Source: Lingula anatina (lineage: Eukaryota > Brachiopoda > Lingulata > Lingulida > Lingulidae). From it: a stretch of DNA of 64,000 nucleotides. Within the stretch, counting starts at the first letter, position 1, and each line of letters starts with the position of its first letter. The translations under genes were made by a program, and so were the position numbers. Positions 1-13,837 of the stretch are shown piece after piece. Under the pieces are notes generated by a model, which saw only the letters and a program-made list of their open reading frames with translations, searched no databases and was not told the DNA's origin. The stretch spans positions 571,543-635,542 of the forward strand of contig NW_019775536.1 in the NCBI RefSeq assembly GCF_001039355.2, given 5' to 3'.

Positions 1-1415
1 GAAATGAGATTCCGGCTCGTCTGCCGTGAGAAAGGATTATCGGCTATCCCGAGGGAGATGGTGCTATCCCAAGGGATACTGAGATGTCCTTTGAAAGCTT
101 ACACCCTGGAATATTTGAGTATGTTGCTGCCAAATGTAGGCAATCTATTCTAAATATTTAATTATAAGTATCTCATCACCCCTCCCCTTCCCCGTTTCAG
201 CGCAGTAATCCGGATCTCGTTGCAAATAAAGACACGAACGATAGCCATGTGATTCTTCTCTACGCAAATGTCTGAAATATTGATGAACAAAAAAATACAA
301 CAGAAAAAAATTTCAATTTCAATTTTACATAATGATTTTGATACAACAAAAAGGTTAAAATGTGCTTGATGTGGTTTTATGAATTTTTCATGTCAAAGAT
401 ATGAAGCGTATGTAAATTTCATGTTATACAGATACTGGGTATTCGGCGTGTGGAATTTAAAAAGGCAAATTAATAAAAGACAATTGAAAAAAGCAATGCG
501 TTTTCTACCCAAAGTTTTTGTTATATTTATACATACAATATTCGTAAAATTGAAGATACAGATTTGAAATTAAGTTAAACTTATGTCGCACAAAAAACCC
601 TATGCGTTTAAATCTTGGTGGTTCAAATAAAACACTCAACTAAGCTATACATTTTAAAACATCAATGTTGCCAACATGATTTTTAATTTTTCTAAGCAAT
701 ATCCTAAAAGCCTTCCCTTCTAAAAGCACTTCATAACATTTTAATGTCTCAACATAATTTCCTTGTTTTCGATCTGCCCTTCAATCAACTGTTCAAAGCA
801 AAAGCAACAAGCATATTATATCTACTACATTTCACACGCATTTTAATGTCAAACAAATTAAAACGTAATGTTGAGCAGTCAAATCAACCAACTGGAAACG
901 AGGAAACAATCGCATCAACCCCTTGAATTTCTAAGGCGCGCGCTCTCGAGGGTGCGCAGGCGCCCGGGTATCGTCTGCCGATGTAACTCTTAATATCGCT
1001 GTATCGCTTCCCGATCACGCTTAAGCGAATAAATTGAACGAACTCAGTGACTGCAGTGGATTAATACTCATTTGTGGCACAAATAGCTCCATTCATTTTT
1101 AATGAATTAATTTTTCTGCACATATTTGAAGTGCGCAGACGATAAGCAGCAAATGGGTCCGTCGCGAAGCTTTTGGGACTCGCTAACAGGATACAATCAG
1201 GTCGCTCGCTAGTGTCGCTTGAATGGACGTGTGTTTCCAGGGATTTCATTGAAATTGACACTTTCAATAACGTAATCACGTTTCACAGAGTTTACGCGAA
1301 CAATGCCATTATCAGTGATCGCGCCGTGTACGGATGGTTCACACGTGTGCGGTCATGATTGCTTTATTATTTGGGTACCAAGAGAATTCATTTGAAGAGA
1401 GATGATTACTTTACT

Positions 1416-1458
<43 letters not shown>

Positions 1459-1468
1459 ATGAGAGAGA
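1416..1468. repeat. GA microsatellite
   Basis: Near-pure GA array with two small interruptions. Confidence 0.95.
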
Positions 1469-1738
1469 TCCTTTGCAATGGCGAAATTTTGAAATAAGCA
1501 TTCATGTTTTGATATTAATTCCCAAATTAGTAATTTCCAAGTAACTCTGCGCGTCCTTGCAAACATTGGCGGCACATACGTTTCAATTTAACGTGTACCC
1601 ATACAAAACTTAACACAATTCGCGAAAAAAATGGAAAGAAAAAAATGTATGAATTAATACAATGTATAATGACATTGACAAAGTCTGGAAATCTTTTTAA
1701 GGAAAATGATTTGACTTTAAAAACTCTCAAATAAAAAA

Positions 1739-1739
1739 A

Positions 1740-1772
<33 letters not shown>

Positions 1773-1906
1773 AGTGACTGCTGCTCTCTCTCTTTCTCTC
1801 TCTTTCTCTTTCTCTCCTTGTATGTGGGTGACATACAAAAGCGTAACCGAAGTTCTCCACAGCAGATCTTTTCCCCGCCCCCCCCCCGCACCCCCGCACC
1901 CCCCGC
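1739..1906. repeat. ATT array, CT-rich tract and C-rich tract in succession
   Basis: ATT repeat at 1739-1770, CT-rich tract at about 1783-1816, and C-rich tract at 1873-1906. The long apparent ORFs across this stretch are repeat translations. Confidence 0.9.
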
Positions 1907-3964
1907 TGGGCACACTGCTTTCTGACCAACCGGGGGAGTGTTTGTATCGACCTTTCTTCGATTTAGGTCTAAATGAAACATAGAACTAGATATGTCATTG
2001 AATGATTTCCGTTAATTGGCAATCTGACTGGCCCCGGCTCGGCGTACGCTCTGTATAATTGATACTTCCATTTTTTCTTCCCTCTTACACTCCTTCCATC
2101 CCATCACCACTGACAATGTTGAAATTCCCTTTGATGGCTTTGTTTTTATTTCTGTTTCAGTATTTTTACTCTGTTTTCGATCTACATTTATTTCTTTCTT
2201 TTTCTGTTTCAAATAAAACCTTCATTTGTCATTCATTTCTCTTTTCTCATCCGCTCCCTCATTCCAAATATACCAGTTCATATTTCCAATGTGGTTTGCT
2301 GTACTGTTTTTTTCATTTTTAATCACCTTTTTTATATTTTCATTTCATTTGCTTTTAAGGTAATTAGCCGTTTTGTTTTCCTCTCAAATTGCATGAGAAA
2401 ATGAAACGAGACGAAACACAAGTTAGTACCGGTGAATAGCCCCTACGCTTTGGCAAATAAACTGAATCAGAAGTTATAAAACACTCAATAAATGTTTGAT
2501 GCCTAACAGATTTGAATCATTGTGCGCAGTAAGAGTGGGGATTGTCCCCATCGCATCCGTATTATTTTACCGTGATTATGTTAAAGCAGTGAAGATATTG
2601 TGCAATTTGAAGACACAGAGGTGTAGTGGGGCGAACAGCGTTTTCAATACGAAGACAAAAAAAGCACCTTGTTCAATAACTTCCAACTAGTCGTTTCAAA
2701 TATTACCTTTCACACCAATTAAAATATCATAACATGTCCGCGGGTATTGAATACCGTCTTGTTAGTTCTACACGTATCCGCACCAATAGAAGGTGTTATT
2801 CTAAGGGCGCGCTTTGAACGGAGGTATTGAACACCGATAAATCCCCCCTTTTATCCTGCCGCAACAAAAATACCATTAAAATGCACAAAAACAAATAAAT
2901 AAGCCACAGCTATGAATGCGTCAGCGGGCAAACAGAAGATATAATGTAAAGTAAACACCGCCTAAACGAAGCAAATTTGGGCTCCGTGGGACTCCTTTGT
3001 GAAGGCCCATCGAGGCGTGAGGGAAGGTATACTAACAAGTTATAATCTATAAATTTCATTTTCACCTTGTTATTTATTTTCATTTCGATATTTGGGAAAG
3101 GGAACATCAACGCTTGCTTGCGGGGTTCTCATTAGCTAGACCAACTATAAAACAGAAAAAAAGCAGACGACACCGCTGAGGTCACGTGACCCGAACTCCT
3201 CCCTTCGCCCCCTCGGGGACCTTCGGTCATCTCCGCTAGCCGGGGAACAATAGCGACATTGACGAGGCTTGAGAAATAAATACAAATACAAGAAACTTGG
3301 TCCATGTCAACAGACAACAACGATTCGAAATGCATTTAGCCGCGAAAATATTGACTAAGTTGTAGAGCGTTAATGGAAGATCCTGACGAGCAAGAGCTTC
3401 CATTATTTGAACAAAGCGCAAAGTCAACGAAATGAAAGGATACAGCGGTTGTGGAGAAACCGCTCAAATATTTGCTCTACCCTCCACGGCTGGGGGTTCC
3501 AGCGAGAGCTATCTACATGGCCAGCATACAGACACACACAACGACTCGGGTCGCACTTTCAGTACATTTTAATGACACAAATTGCGCACTAGCTGGTAGC
3601 ATCCTCAAATATGCCGTTTTGACGTCCTTGTTTTTTTCGTTTTTCATTTTTTATGAAGTTTTGCCAGACAAAATATCCGGTAACGTATGGGTTGACTGTA
3701 CAATTGTCAGAATGGAATTTTCACATTTTTGATGGCGTTTAAAATAACACTTTTCATATTATAAAAAATGATAAAATTTAAGAATAACTGTATTCACGTA
3801 TATCAGTTTTTGAGTTAAAAGGTGACGAAACTGAAACTGAACATTTGGTTGTTTAATTGAATTCTTTTTTGTTTATTCTTTACTCTCCCAGCTTTTTTTT
3901 TCTGTTGTCTGTACTGACTGTCAGGTGAATGCGTGGGAAAAAAGGCTAATTATGGGTTTACCGT

Positions 3965-3977
3965 GGGGGGGGGGGGG
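3965..3977. repeat. Poly-G run (13)
   Basis: A homopolymer. Confidence 0.95.
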
Positions 3978-4139
3978 AGATGTCTGTAGATTGTCATCCA
4001 GGTGAACCTCTCACAGCTGGCGATTCAGCGAAAATATGGCATCTTTTCTAACCCCAGAAGACAGCTGGAACAAATTTCTGTGATAAAACCAACAGGTACA
4101 TGCTCATCAATAAGCTCATCAATAAACCTGCCTGACTGT

Positions 4140-4192
4140 ATGTGTGTGTGTGTGTCTGTGTGTGTGTGTGTGTGTGTCTGTCTGTCTGTCTG
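4140..4192. repeat. TG array grading into TCTG units
   Basis: A TG dinucleotide array followed by TCTG tetranucleotides. Confidence 0.95.
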
Positions 4193-5785
4193 ACAGCCTT
4201 GCAGCCTTGCAGCCAGTGCAATGGGATGGTATCAGAAATCCAAGACCCTCCATGCTAACAAAAGCTTGATGGACCCTAGATGGGTCCTCGCCTAAATCAA
4301 ACAGTAAAATATGCTGCTAAAGTTTTCTCTGTCATTCTCTTTTGGTTTTACAATTCCAATCTTTCAATATTGTCTGTAAGAAAAATTTTACACATTGATA
4401 ACACTGAACCAGCTTTGGTTCTCGGGTCGTGTCAGTCCGTTGAGAAAGATTTATAGTCAGTTGCTAGCTTTGTTCACACCATAGTAATTTATGTAGTACT
4501 GTACAAACAAAAAACCAATTTACTGCGAGCCACTTTCATGCTATTTATGACCTTAAAGTCCACATTATGACGTCTTAAAGAGTTGAGGCAAACATGGATG
4601 ATTTAGGCGTTACTGATATTGTATCAGGCTTAATCACGACCAAAACAAGATTTAAAATTTTGAGATAAAGTTGATAGTAATTATTGATAACTTCCGATTC
4701 AGTAATAAACAAAAATGATTTAGGTACTTTATGTTTCTTAGGCTTCGGGACAATCTGCCCATTGGCTACACAGACAGATATAGAGCAATTGGTAAATACA
4801 GAAAAGAACTATAAATTAAAAATAAAAAACATAATAGAAATGACATTTACATTAGATCTAAATACAATTGTCCAAAAAATAAAGTAACTAATTAGTAGGC
4901 TTTTGAAGTGGTTGTAGTATGTACGATAAATGTTATGGCGGGGAAGTACGGATAGGGAATGGTTTTGCAGAAGTTGGCCAAATTGTGAAGTATTTTCATG
5001 ATTACAGGTAATATAATGTAATCATAATGGTAAAAAGGATACAAGCACAGTGTGTGTTTATCCCCATATTAGGAAAAGTAGGCAAATCCGTTTACAGAAT
5101 TAACGTAACAAAGGTACTGTGTGAATTACCATAAATAATAGATGGTTAAAACATTAGTTTTTTTCTCTTTTTTGTTTCAAAATTCAGTATTATATTATAA
5201 AGTTGTTACCAAACAGCCAACCAACCAAAACGAAAGACAATAAAAAATGTTTGCGTAAGTGACACCTCCCTGCTTTAACGCCACATTAAATGTTTTACAA
5301 TGAATAATATTTTACGTCATAACTGGTCTACTTAAACGACGACAAAATAAACGCACTAGCAGATCTACCCGTGTGTACTTAAACTGCCCAAGTCATTAAA
5401 AGTCTGACTTAATTGGCTGAGAAATGCCAACACTCAATGGCAAGCTTAAACACAGGTATGGTTGTCCAAACATTGAACATGAGGCTTACTTGTTCCCCTC
5501 CGGCACAAGAAAGTGAGGATGACAAAAATTAAGTGGAGATTCGTATCAGCGTCGACGGCAGAGTTGCACGAAATTGAATGTAATTAGTAAAAAAAGCTTT
5601 CGTCATTCCTGTCACTAAAAGCTGGGGACAACCTTGTTTGGGGATCAGATAACGCATTGTAGCAGAAAAATTGTAAATAAGAAAAGAGAAGTTTATGTGT
5701 TTGACTGTATCTTTTGTCTAGATCGTAAAGAGTGAAGTCTAATGTATTGAGAAAATGGGGATGATTTACATAAGAGTTTGAAGAT

Positions 5786-5807
5786 AGAGAGAGAGAGAGA
5801 GAGAGAG
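5786..5807. repeat. GA microsatellite
   Basis: A pure GA run. Confidence 0.95.
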
Positions 5808-5929
5808 CAAAAACGTTACTCATAAAATAGTGAAATATCCCTACTTCATTATTTTAAGTTGTGCATATAGAAAAACACTGGAGAGGGGGAGTGCCACAGA
5901 AATTAAAGGACCTAATCAGATTCCACAGT

Positions 5930-6262
5930 GAAATGTACCTATTAACCGATGGGCCACCCCGGTAGCCCAATGACAGTGACGGTAATCAGTGTTATCTCTG
6001 GCACACGTCAAGTGCGGTGACAGCGGACATTCACAGGCGTTCAGCCATTACGGTCAGACAGCAGTTACATTACATTACGACGCGTAATTCGTTATCCGTT
6101 GCAATTACCGCCACCGGTAAATGACGTGCGTGTCTCCGTTTGTTTTGATTAATGAATTAATTGTGCTCTGCTAAATTGAAAAACAAAGAAATTCCCCCTA
6201 ACATACCTGGTTAAATGTTCAGATTAAGAACACGTTAATTCTCAATTAAGTAGCTTAATTGG
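5930..6262. promoter_or_regulatory. Candidate enhancer block
   Basis: Complex sequence with a TCAAGTG NK2-like word (6008-6014), a paired-like TTAATGAATTAATTG run (about 6149-6162), AACAAAG (6182-6188, Sox-like) and several TTAATT/CAATTAA words to 6259. CpG dinucleotides are denser than in the surrounding desert. No ORF. Confidence 0.35.
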
Positions 6263-8149
6263 TCTGGCATATATTAAGAAAATATGATTTAAGTTAATCG
6301 TTTGTATTGGTGGAAAATAGTATGAGATTTGTCATTTGTATGTCCTTAATTATTTCAAATCTGTTTTCAATTATTAATTTATTAATTAATTTTATTTTCA
6401 TTTTATTCTATTCAATGTTTTTCAATTGGTACGCTGTGAAAGACATGAAATTAAACGCTTTCAATAATGAATTTTTAGTATATGATAAACAGCGTATTGC
6501 CTTCCATTTATGCTTGTTTTGAAATATTTCTGCTTCACCTTAACGTTACGTATGTAATTTTTCAGTTTTTATTAATGTCATAATTCGAATTTACACCTAT
6601 GTAAGGGTATTCTTTACATTGGCATTGAAATTGATATATTACATGTTGAATTATTTGATTCAGCATTAGTAAATGAAGTAGCGTTTCTCCGTTGGCTTAT
6701 CACGTGGCATTCTTAGCTCTACTTTTACGAAACTCTCAGAGGAGAGATTAATTCTAAATGTTTAACCGATGTTCAATGGAACTCAAACGACCTGCGGCGA
6801 AAATATCACGGAAAAAATATTCCTCAAATGGTCCGTATAACATCTAATTGACACGCAGCCAGTGCTTGGAACCTCGTGCCTTTCTTTTTCTTGGACATAC
6901 AATGACTTTCTACCTGAGTGCCTCTGGAGTCATCAAACATATATCTTTGTGTGATTCTAATGTGTAACATTATGTTGGCATTATGTTTGTATTGTGTGGT
7001 TAGTTCTGATATCGTTTTCTTGTTGAATGATTGCAAACTCGTCAAACATATATCTTTGTATGGTCATGTTGTGTGGTTATTGTGACGGCATTGTGTAGTG
7101 AGTTCTGATACCGTTATGCACGCTCCAAAAGCCATTGAGTCGGTCCCCAGTTTTTAGTAGATAAATCAGCGTTTTATCTGATAATTACTCCAACCTTAAG
7201 TATCATTTTAAGAAGAACACAAAGGTATAAGAGAATTATTGAGTACGGCAACAAACGGTAACAATGGCGAGACGAGACCGGTACACACTATGATTAGGGA
7301 AGAACGAGAAGATGCAAACAAATGATAAAAGCCTTTCCATTGATCTACCGGGATTTGGAGCAGACGATAAGAAAATTTGACCTCAGCGACATTGTCGTCT
7401 GCTACTGGTTTTACGTCGAGGTTACATTTTGGGTATTTACAAACTTCTGTATCATTCGTTCTACGTAATAGAATTAATGTACTCATATTTACGTGTAATT
7501 TAAAAGCCATTTTGTGCAGACGGCAAGACAAATAGCCTGCCCGATTCTGTAGTAGTTCATGTGTGAGTTTGTAGGTTCGTGAGAGTGTTTATTTATTTAT
7601 TTTTCTTTTTATTTTACGTACATATCGTACTTAAAAAGCTTGGGTAACAGAGTAAAGAGACCAGAATGAAAAAGACATTCAGTGAATTGCTTACAACATC
7701 AGAAAAGTTGTCTGTGCTTGACTTACATTATTTTGGATACATATTCGTAAAATTAAAAACCAAGCAATTGTGATAGACATAATTACACATTAAAATGAAA
7801 AGTGACAATTTTTGTAAAAAGTTGAATATGCAAGCAGGATAGAAAGTTGTCGTCTTCTGTTTTATTTCATAGCATGTGATTTGGCATTTTTGATATCATC
7901 CATCTTTGAGAGAAAAATTTTTACATTTTTGTGTAAACCTAGATACATGTAATCTCACTCTCTAAGCATGCGTATAATGTTTAAATATATTTGAAGAATA
8001 CACGCAATGAAACCAAGAACATTTTCTCCAAATAAAAATCGAAATCATATGGGAGGAATGTTTTCCAACGCCAAACAAATTTGACAAAGGAGATGCTTTC
8101 GATAGCAAAATCATAAATAATTACAATTTCGGGCCTGACTGCCAATTTC
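6263..8149. other. Intergenic desert
   Basis: AT-rich. Contains an imperfect local repeat near 6935-7110, where similar phrases such as CAAACATATATCTTTGT recur about 95 bp apart, and the inverted TCGTCTGC pair at 7360-7402. No gene. Confidence 0.5.
7360..7402. repeat. Inverted pair of TCGTCTGC words
   Basis: GCAGACGA at 7360-7367 and TCGTCTGC at 7395-7402 face each other across 27 bp, forming potential hairpin arms. Confidence 0.6.
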
Positions 8150-8950
8150 CAAAACGTGCATTATTTAATCCCAAATAGAAGCGCATATTCGGGACAGCGG
8201 AATTTATTATATCGTTAGTCAAACAATGTCAGGGTATTTTCTCCCCGGCCTCGTCACTTTCGCATGACCGCACAACTATTTCAGCACGTCTGTATTCTTA
8301 TTCTCACCGCTCCCCGCACACCTGGGTTTAAGGGAAAACACGGCCCGATGAGCAACTTGAAAGCCCTGCTCCCCTAATCTCTAATCATCTTTCAGACCCC
8401 TCGCACTTGAGAGCTCTCAGTAAATACCAATTTATTAGTTCTTAGTTCCAATCTTGGCGGGATTCGAAAGACTTAACCCTGCCTGCTCTGGGTTGGTGTC
8501 CGCGAGGGGCGTTCCCCAGCCCCGGGAAGGGGAGGGGCTTAGCGGGGCTGGGACTACAGCTTCACGAGGCTGATTTCGAGCTGCTGGTAGAAGTTGTCTT
8601 CAGAATTTGTGTATGCACACTCCGAATTTTATTTAAGATTCGCCCCCTCTCCCCTTCCCACCATTCCTTACGTCACTTTCACGGCTGTGGGATAGAACAG
8701 AAGAAGTCATTGAATTTTGCGCGCGTTTCGATCCATAATGTCGTCTAGATACGATTTTGAAAACTTTGACGTATGCTTACTAAGAGTGGATCTCGCCAAG
8801 TCACATTTGTCTCCGACATGTAGCTCTGTTTGCACAGGAAATCATCTCACCTGTGCCTTCCCCATCTCTTTTCAGTTTCCTCTCCGTCTCCTTTGAATTC
8901 GCCGCCCCTCAGTGAATAGGAATTTAATTGAAAATATGCAAATATAACAT
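8150..8950. promoter_or_regulatory. GC-richer island with K50 sites, octamer and G-quadruplex
   Basis: Stands out from the AT-rich surroundings. Holds CTAATCTCTAATCATC (two TAATC cores, about 8374-8390), a G-quadruplex motif (8524-8552) and an exact ATGCAAAT octamer (8936-8943). No credible coding region. Could be an enhancer or an unannotated promoter; the evidence is compositional. Confidence 0.3.
8524..8552 (+). other. G-quadruplex motif
   Basis: Five G-runs (GGG, GGGG, GGGG, GGGG, GGG) separated by loops of 2, 1, 6 and 2 bases satisfy the usual G4 pattern. Confidence 0.6.
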
Positions 8951-10620
8951 CAAAATCAAAATACGTATTTTCTCCGCTTCAATGTGTTTGAAAGGGTATG
9001 AAATTGCCTCCGTATGAGTTCCCCGGGTCGGGTTTCTTTCTTATATTGAAATACCAAACGGGGGCCATGACCCGCAGTAGTATTGTTCCCAAATTCATTA
9101 TTTTCCTCACCAAAAGCGTTGATTCAACAGTGTGTGTATATTTGACGACCGGCAAAGATCCGAGAGAAATTCGCCGACAAAATTCAAAACTCCATAAGAA
9201 ACCCACCCCTGAAGAATATTATACACATATGACGCGTTCCAAAGGCATATATGTACACGTCGGCTTAGGAAAGTTTCAAGGTACCGGCCTAAAACGGCCA
9301 GGTATTCCCACTCTGCAAATCAATAAAAACTCGACTTGTTCCGAGCGCTATAAATCTTGCACGTCTTTTGTCCGAGTCCTTTGTGCACTGTCGTTTCAGC
9401 AGAGTTACAAAAGGTCGCTTTACACGATAGTTCTAACAAGCAGCGAATTCCATGACCGTGGCAGAATGAATACCTCACAAAACACAACCGCTGGTGTAGT
9501 ATTTACCTGAGAAATCGGCTTTATCCTTCCAATAAACAATTTGATTCAATCCCCTTCTTTTGCCGTACAACACCAAATACACCCTCTCCTATTCAAAACC
9601 GTTGCACTACATGAAAAATGTCTTTAGGCCCTCAATAGCTCGAGTCTAAGCCTTAGCGTAAATCGAATAGCGTGCATTCTACTTAGTATTGATGGGTAAT
9701 TCGGATCATTTGGGGCGAAATTCATCGTACAATCAAAGGTTTTTGTTCGGTTTATTGATGAAGGTTTTTCAACTTTGTACACAAATTCAGTGCGGTTTCT
9801 GTATTCGTTACAGTCTAGATGGAAACGCGGCGCAGGCAACAACTACGGCGGGCAGTTTGGGATTTATTTTTGAACGGTTTGTATCTTTTAAAGAATGTCG
9901 TGAAGTGAATATGTATTTTAAGTTGTTGTTCATTTAGATATATTTTCATCTTATAACGATTTAAAAAGGGCCCATTTATACTACATAGAACAATTTAGGA
10001 TCTTACAAAACGCTTCGAATCAGGATTTAAACTCATAGGATTTACCGAAGGAAAAACTTCAAAACGACTCAAACAAGATAAACGATGGGATATTTCAATG
10101 TTGGTCGCCATCTTGAAAAAGACTCGACGACAAGCCGTAGGAGTGAGACGTGGAAATATTTGGATCTGTGCCAAACGAATGCGTCGTCAAATTGGATGAA
10201 AAAATATGACCTAACTCACAAAGGAATGTTACCCGTGCTCTCACGTCGATCTCACCTAGACACGGGATAATAAACCTAAAAAGATCTCTCACAAGTGAAA
10301 AATGTGTTATACGACGACGTTCATGAAGTAGTTAGAAAAGATGTAATTAACACGGTATCCAAACGACACTTTATATTCTGAAGTTGTGAGGGGAGGAAAA
10401 AAAGTTTATTGGAATAAGCAAAAGAACTACAATCGAAGTGACGATATGGCCGATCATTTAAAAGTGTCTTCTCGCGCTTCGTCATGCTGTCATAGCAAAT
10501 GATTAAAGCGAACGGAGTTTACGGCTCCGATAGAGAGGCGCCCCTTTTAAGGTACTCAGTTCTTCTCCGCTCTGGTAATGAGGTTTCCTAGCTGGTATTG
10601 TTCCCACCCTATAGCTCTGA

Positions 10621-10645
10621 CCCCGGCCCCGACCCCGACCGCCCC
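10621..10645 (-). other. G-quadruplex / i-motif sequence on the minus strand
   Basis: Four CCCC runs on the plus strand with loops of 2, 2 and 5 bases give a G4 motif on the minus strand. They form a short CCCCGA-like tandem. Confidence 0.55.
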
Positions 10646-13600
10646 TTACCGAGATGGGTTTCCAGTGCTCATTTACATATGAAAGGCCGCTTTCGTGTCG
10701 ATTTAGGCTTGGCAAAATTTTTTTTGTGATATTATAAACACGATTTCTGAAAGATATATATCATTGCAGGCTATTTTGGCTTGTCGTTTTTTATGATATT
10801 AAATCAACAAAATTTTGTTAGAAATGTATTAGTATTATGGTATGCGTTGTAGGTCTTTTCATCCGATGTAACTATATACAATTGTGGTAGAATGTATGTA
10901 GACAATTTCATTGGCAGGGATTTTTAGCTACTGGTACATTTTTGTGATATTAGCTAGATAAAATAACATTCAGTGTCAATTTTGATTAATCACATTTCAT
11001 GATTTTTTAAAAGAATAAATGCAAGGTCCTTGTACGTACTAGGATTTGCGATGCATATATAAATTTGGATGTTAGCGTCATTTTTTAATCACAGGTGCTG
11101 CTTCCCTCCTACCGTACTAATGGTATGTTTTGGAAAAAAATTAGTTATTGGCAGCATTTTGAATTTTGTCTAAGACACGGCATATCCTTGGTTTTCAGCC
11201 TTAACAGCCGATGGGATGAAATTGTCCAACTCCAAAAATAACCAGCGTCTGCTTTTGCTCCTTCAATACTAAAAATTCATGCTAATTTAAATTAAGCAAA
11301 TAATAGATGTTGAACGATCATTACACTAACACGCGTACACAAGGCGACATTGTAATATTAGAACATATAGTTCTAAAAGTTAAATTTGATATTTTCCAAC
11401 CAGCATAAGCATTCACGATTTTAATCACATTTCCTAACAATTTAAAGTCAATATTTTCTCAGCTGTTTCTCGACACGTAACCTGACATTTACTTAGATAA
11501 CCATGAGGGTTATTTAACTTTGTGACTTTTGGTGAGGTCCCTTGCTTACAGGGGACGACTTTCAAACTTAGGCCTCTGGCAGTTTCTTCTATGATACACG
11601 AATGATTTAGATGACTGGGTTTATATCAGTTTGTAAACATTTCTGAAAATCTTCTACAAACAATTTTTGTAAAATCACAACGAATTGACTAATGGTCAAT
11701 GACGTCATGCATGCAGTTTTATTTTTTGACTGATTTTTTTAAACTTTTACTTAGAACTAGTTTTGTTCCTGTAGCAGACAATAGAGCACCTAGAAATCTT
11801 CATAACTGCCGACTTCCCAAGATGTTGTTACTATACACGATTTGATTTATCTTGCCGATTTTGGGCAGCAGACGAAAAACTTTTCATCTGGCAGATGACA
11901 ATTTTCACTTGTGCTCTCTAAGGACAGGTTAGAGTAGGAAAATCCCCCCTCAAAATTAGCATAGAAATAATGGCTGAATTGTAGCAATCAATGGAAAAAT
12001 AATTTGATTTATTGCATAAAGAGCGGAAGACTTGGAAACAAGTCACAAATGGATTTCATTAGCGAGGGAAAATTGAATTTCTGTGACACGAAGGTGAAAA
12101 ACAAGAGCTCGCTAGGGAGAGGAAAGGAAGTTATGTGTTTCTTAGGAGGACTGTCCTTATTCTGTTAAGAAGACTTTTTTAAAAAATTATAGCAAGAGGG
12201 AGAGAACAAAATGAAATCATTCCGCCATTACTCATTAAGACACAAAATAATAATAAGTTCTACGAAAACTATAGATATATATTTTAATAAACTGGTCCTC
12301 AAAATCTTAAGACACTGGCGGCGAAGAAAAAGAATATTAAGATCAATCTGCCATATCAACCTACATCTGGTATATAAATGAACATAAAATCATTCCAAAC
12401 AAATATTTAATATTGAAAATTCGCTGACTTTACCTCGATGTGAACGGCTACAACGAAGTATGGTAACAGAGTTATATTGAAATGATGGTACATATTCCTG
12501 ATTTAGATTTCTCATAATGGTCCAGTCTCAAATGTGGACTATTTCTTCCCGTCATGATAAAGTATTAAAGGTTACCCAAGAACCAATTATGCCATAACAG
12601 TAGCTCTCCTAGTTTAACTTTAGCGCTCCATTGAAGAACATTGTCAACATTTTGAGGTTAATTGGATTTCGAGAAGGGCGGACGACAGTTTTAGATTGGA
12701 CGTTACGACACAAAATGGGGAAAGGCAGTAGAGAAAATCTCATTCTGCAACAGGAAATTCTCTTCGTAACAGCCAGGTCGCGTTACTTTATTGTGGACAA
12801 TTTCCGTTACTTTATCCCTTATTGAATCTCTAGTTTAACCCAAGAAGCAATACTTTCGACATAAAATAGCATAGCCACCAACCAGCAGAAATTGGAAATT
12901 GTACTTAGACAATAACTTTTGTCATATTTCTTTATCGTAAAATGATTAACTTGATGCACAGTGATAATACTGTAATGTTTTTGATTTAGATAAATTGAGT
13001 AATGGTGTTTATTTGATCGTAATTTTACCGAGTTTGGTCTTGAGTATGCTGATAGACGTGGAACCCCCTTCTGAAATCCAAACCTTAAGCCAAAAAAGAC
13101 AACATAGGATATCTAGTATATCTAGTATTTGGACGTCCGACCTTAAAATTCCATTTAAGCTAAATAATAATTAGGTAGGAACGTGCCATGTATTCATGTT
13201 AAAAATATTTTCAAAAAAAACTTATTTGAAGATGAACTTTGCAACTGTTGTTTCTGTGATAAACTAAAATAATAAACTCGACAGGTCAAGCAAAATCAAC
13301 ACAAATAAATGTATTTATACAGGTATCCTAATGCATGTTATACAATTAAATGATTTGCGAACAAATCCCCTTACATTCGACTTATGTTGTCTACTCTGTG
13401 GTAATCGTAAAATTACCTTAAATTGAACGCCGTTGGATTAAAAAAGAAAAGAAATTTGGGATAAATTTCAACAAAAAGCAAGACATACAACTTCTGCCTA
13501 TCCCTTGGCCTTGCTAATATCATCGTGGCTTCTAATCACATAGACGTGTTATTGGTCGGCTTTAATTTGCTGGTCCTTTTGTTCCTCGCTGAGGCTTTGA

Positions 13601-13766
13601 TTGACACTTCTCCTGGTTGGAAATTGACTTTTTTATCGTATTCCAATAATGAGTCCTTGTTTTTTTATATCAAATGTATTTGCAGCTGGAAGAGAAGTGT
13701 CAAAGAAAATAACATTTTCTGTGCTATTGCAGGGAAATCAAAGTTAATATAGACATCTGGTGGTAC

Positions 13767-13837
13767 AGATAGCAGGCTTCACTGGTGTCGTCTGCTGCTA
13801 TCTTAAATTGTCGTCTGCCATCAATTCTGCCGTCTGC
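13767..13837. repeat. Cluster of three CGTCTGC words with a 9-bp inverted repeat
   Basis: TCGTCTGC at 13788-13795 and 13811-13818 and CGTCTGC at 13831-13837, all on the plus strand within 50 bp. AGATAGCAG (13767-13775) and CTGCTATCT (13795-13803) form a perfect 9-bp inverted repeat overlapping the first word. This is the densest cluster of a word spread through the window. Confidence 0.6.

Larger units (their letters stand above)
1..5929. other. Intergenic desert, no gene seen
   Basis: AT-rich unique sequence with the microsatellites listed and four TCGTCTGC words (17-24, 971-978, 1135-1142, 3163-3170). All ORFs are short, lack recognisable domains, and several are translations of repeats. 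A patch at 930-1340 is GC-richer and could be regulatory. Confidence 0.6.

Noticed and set aside
1527-1913. 128-codon minus-strand ORF with Ile and Glu-Arg repeats
   Set aside because: Translation of the ATT, CT and C-rich tracts.
8998-9510. 170-codon plus-strand ORF
   Set aside because: Longest non-repeat ORF in the desert, but no recognisable domain, signal or splice context; kept only as part of the desert description.
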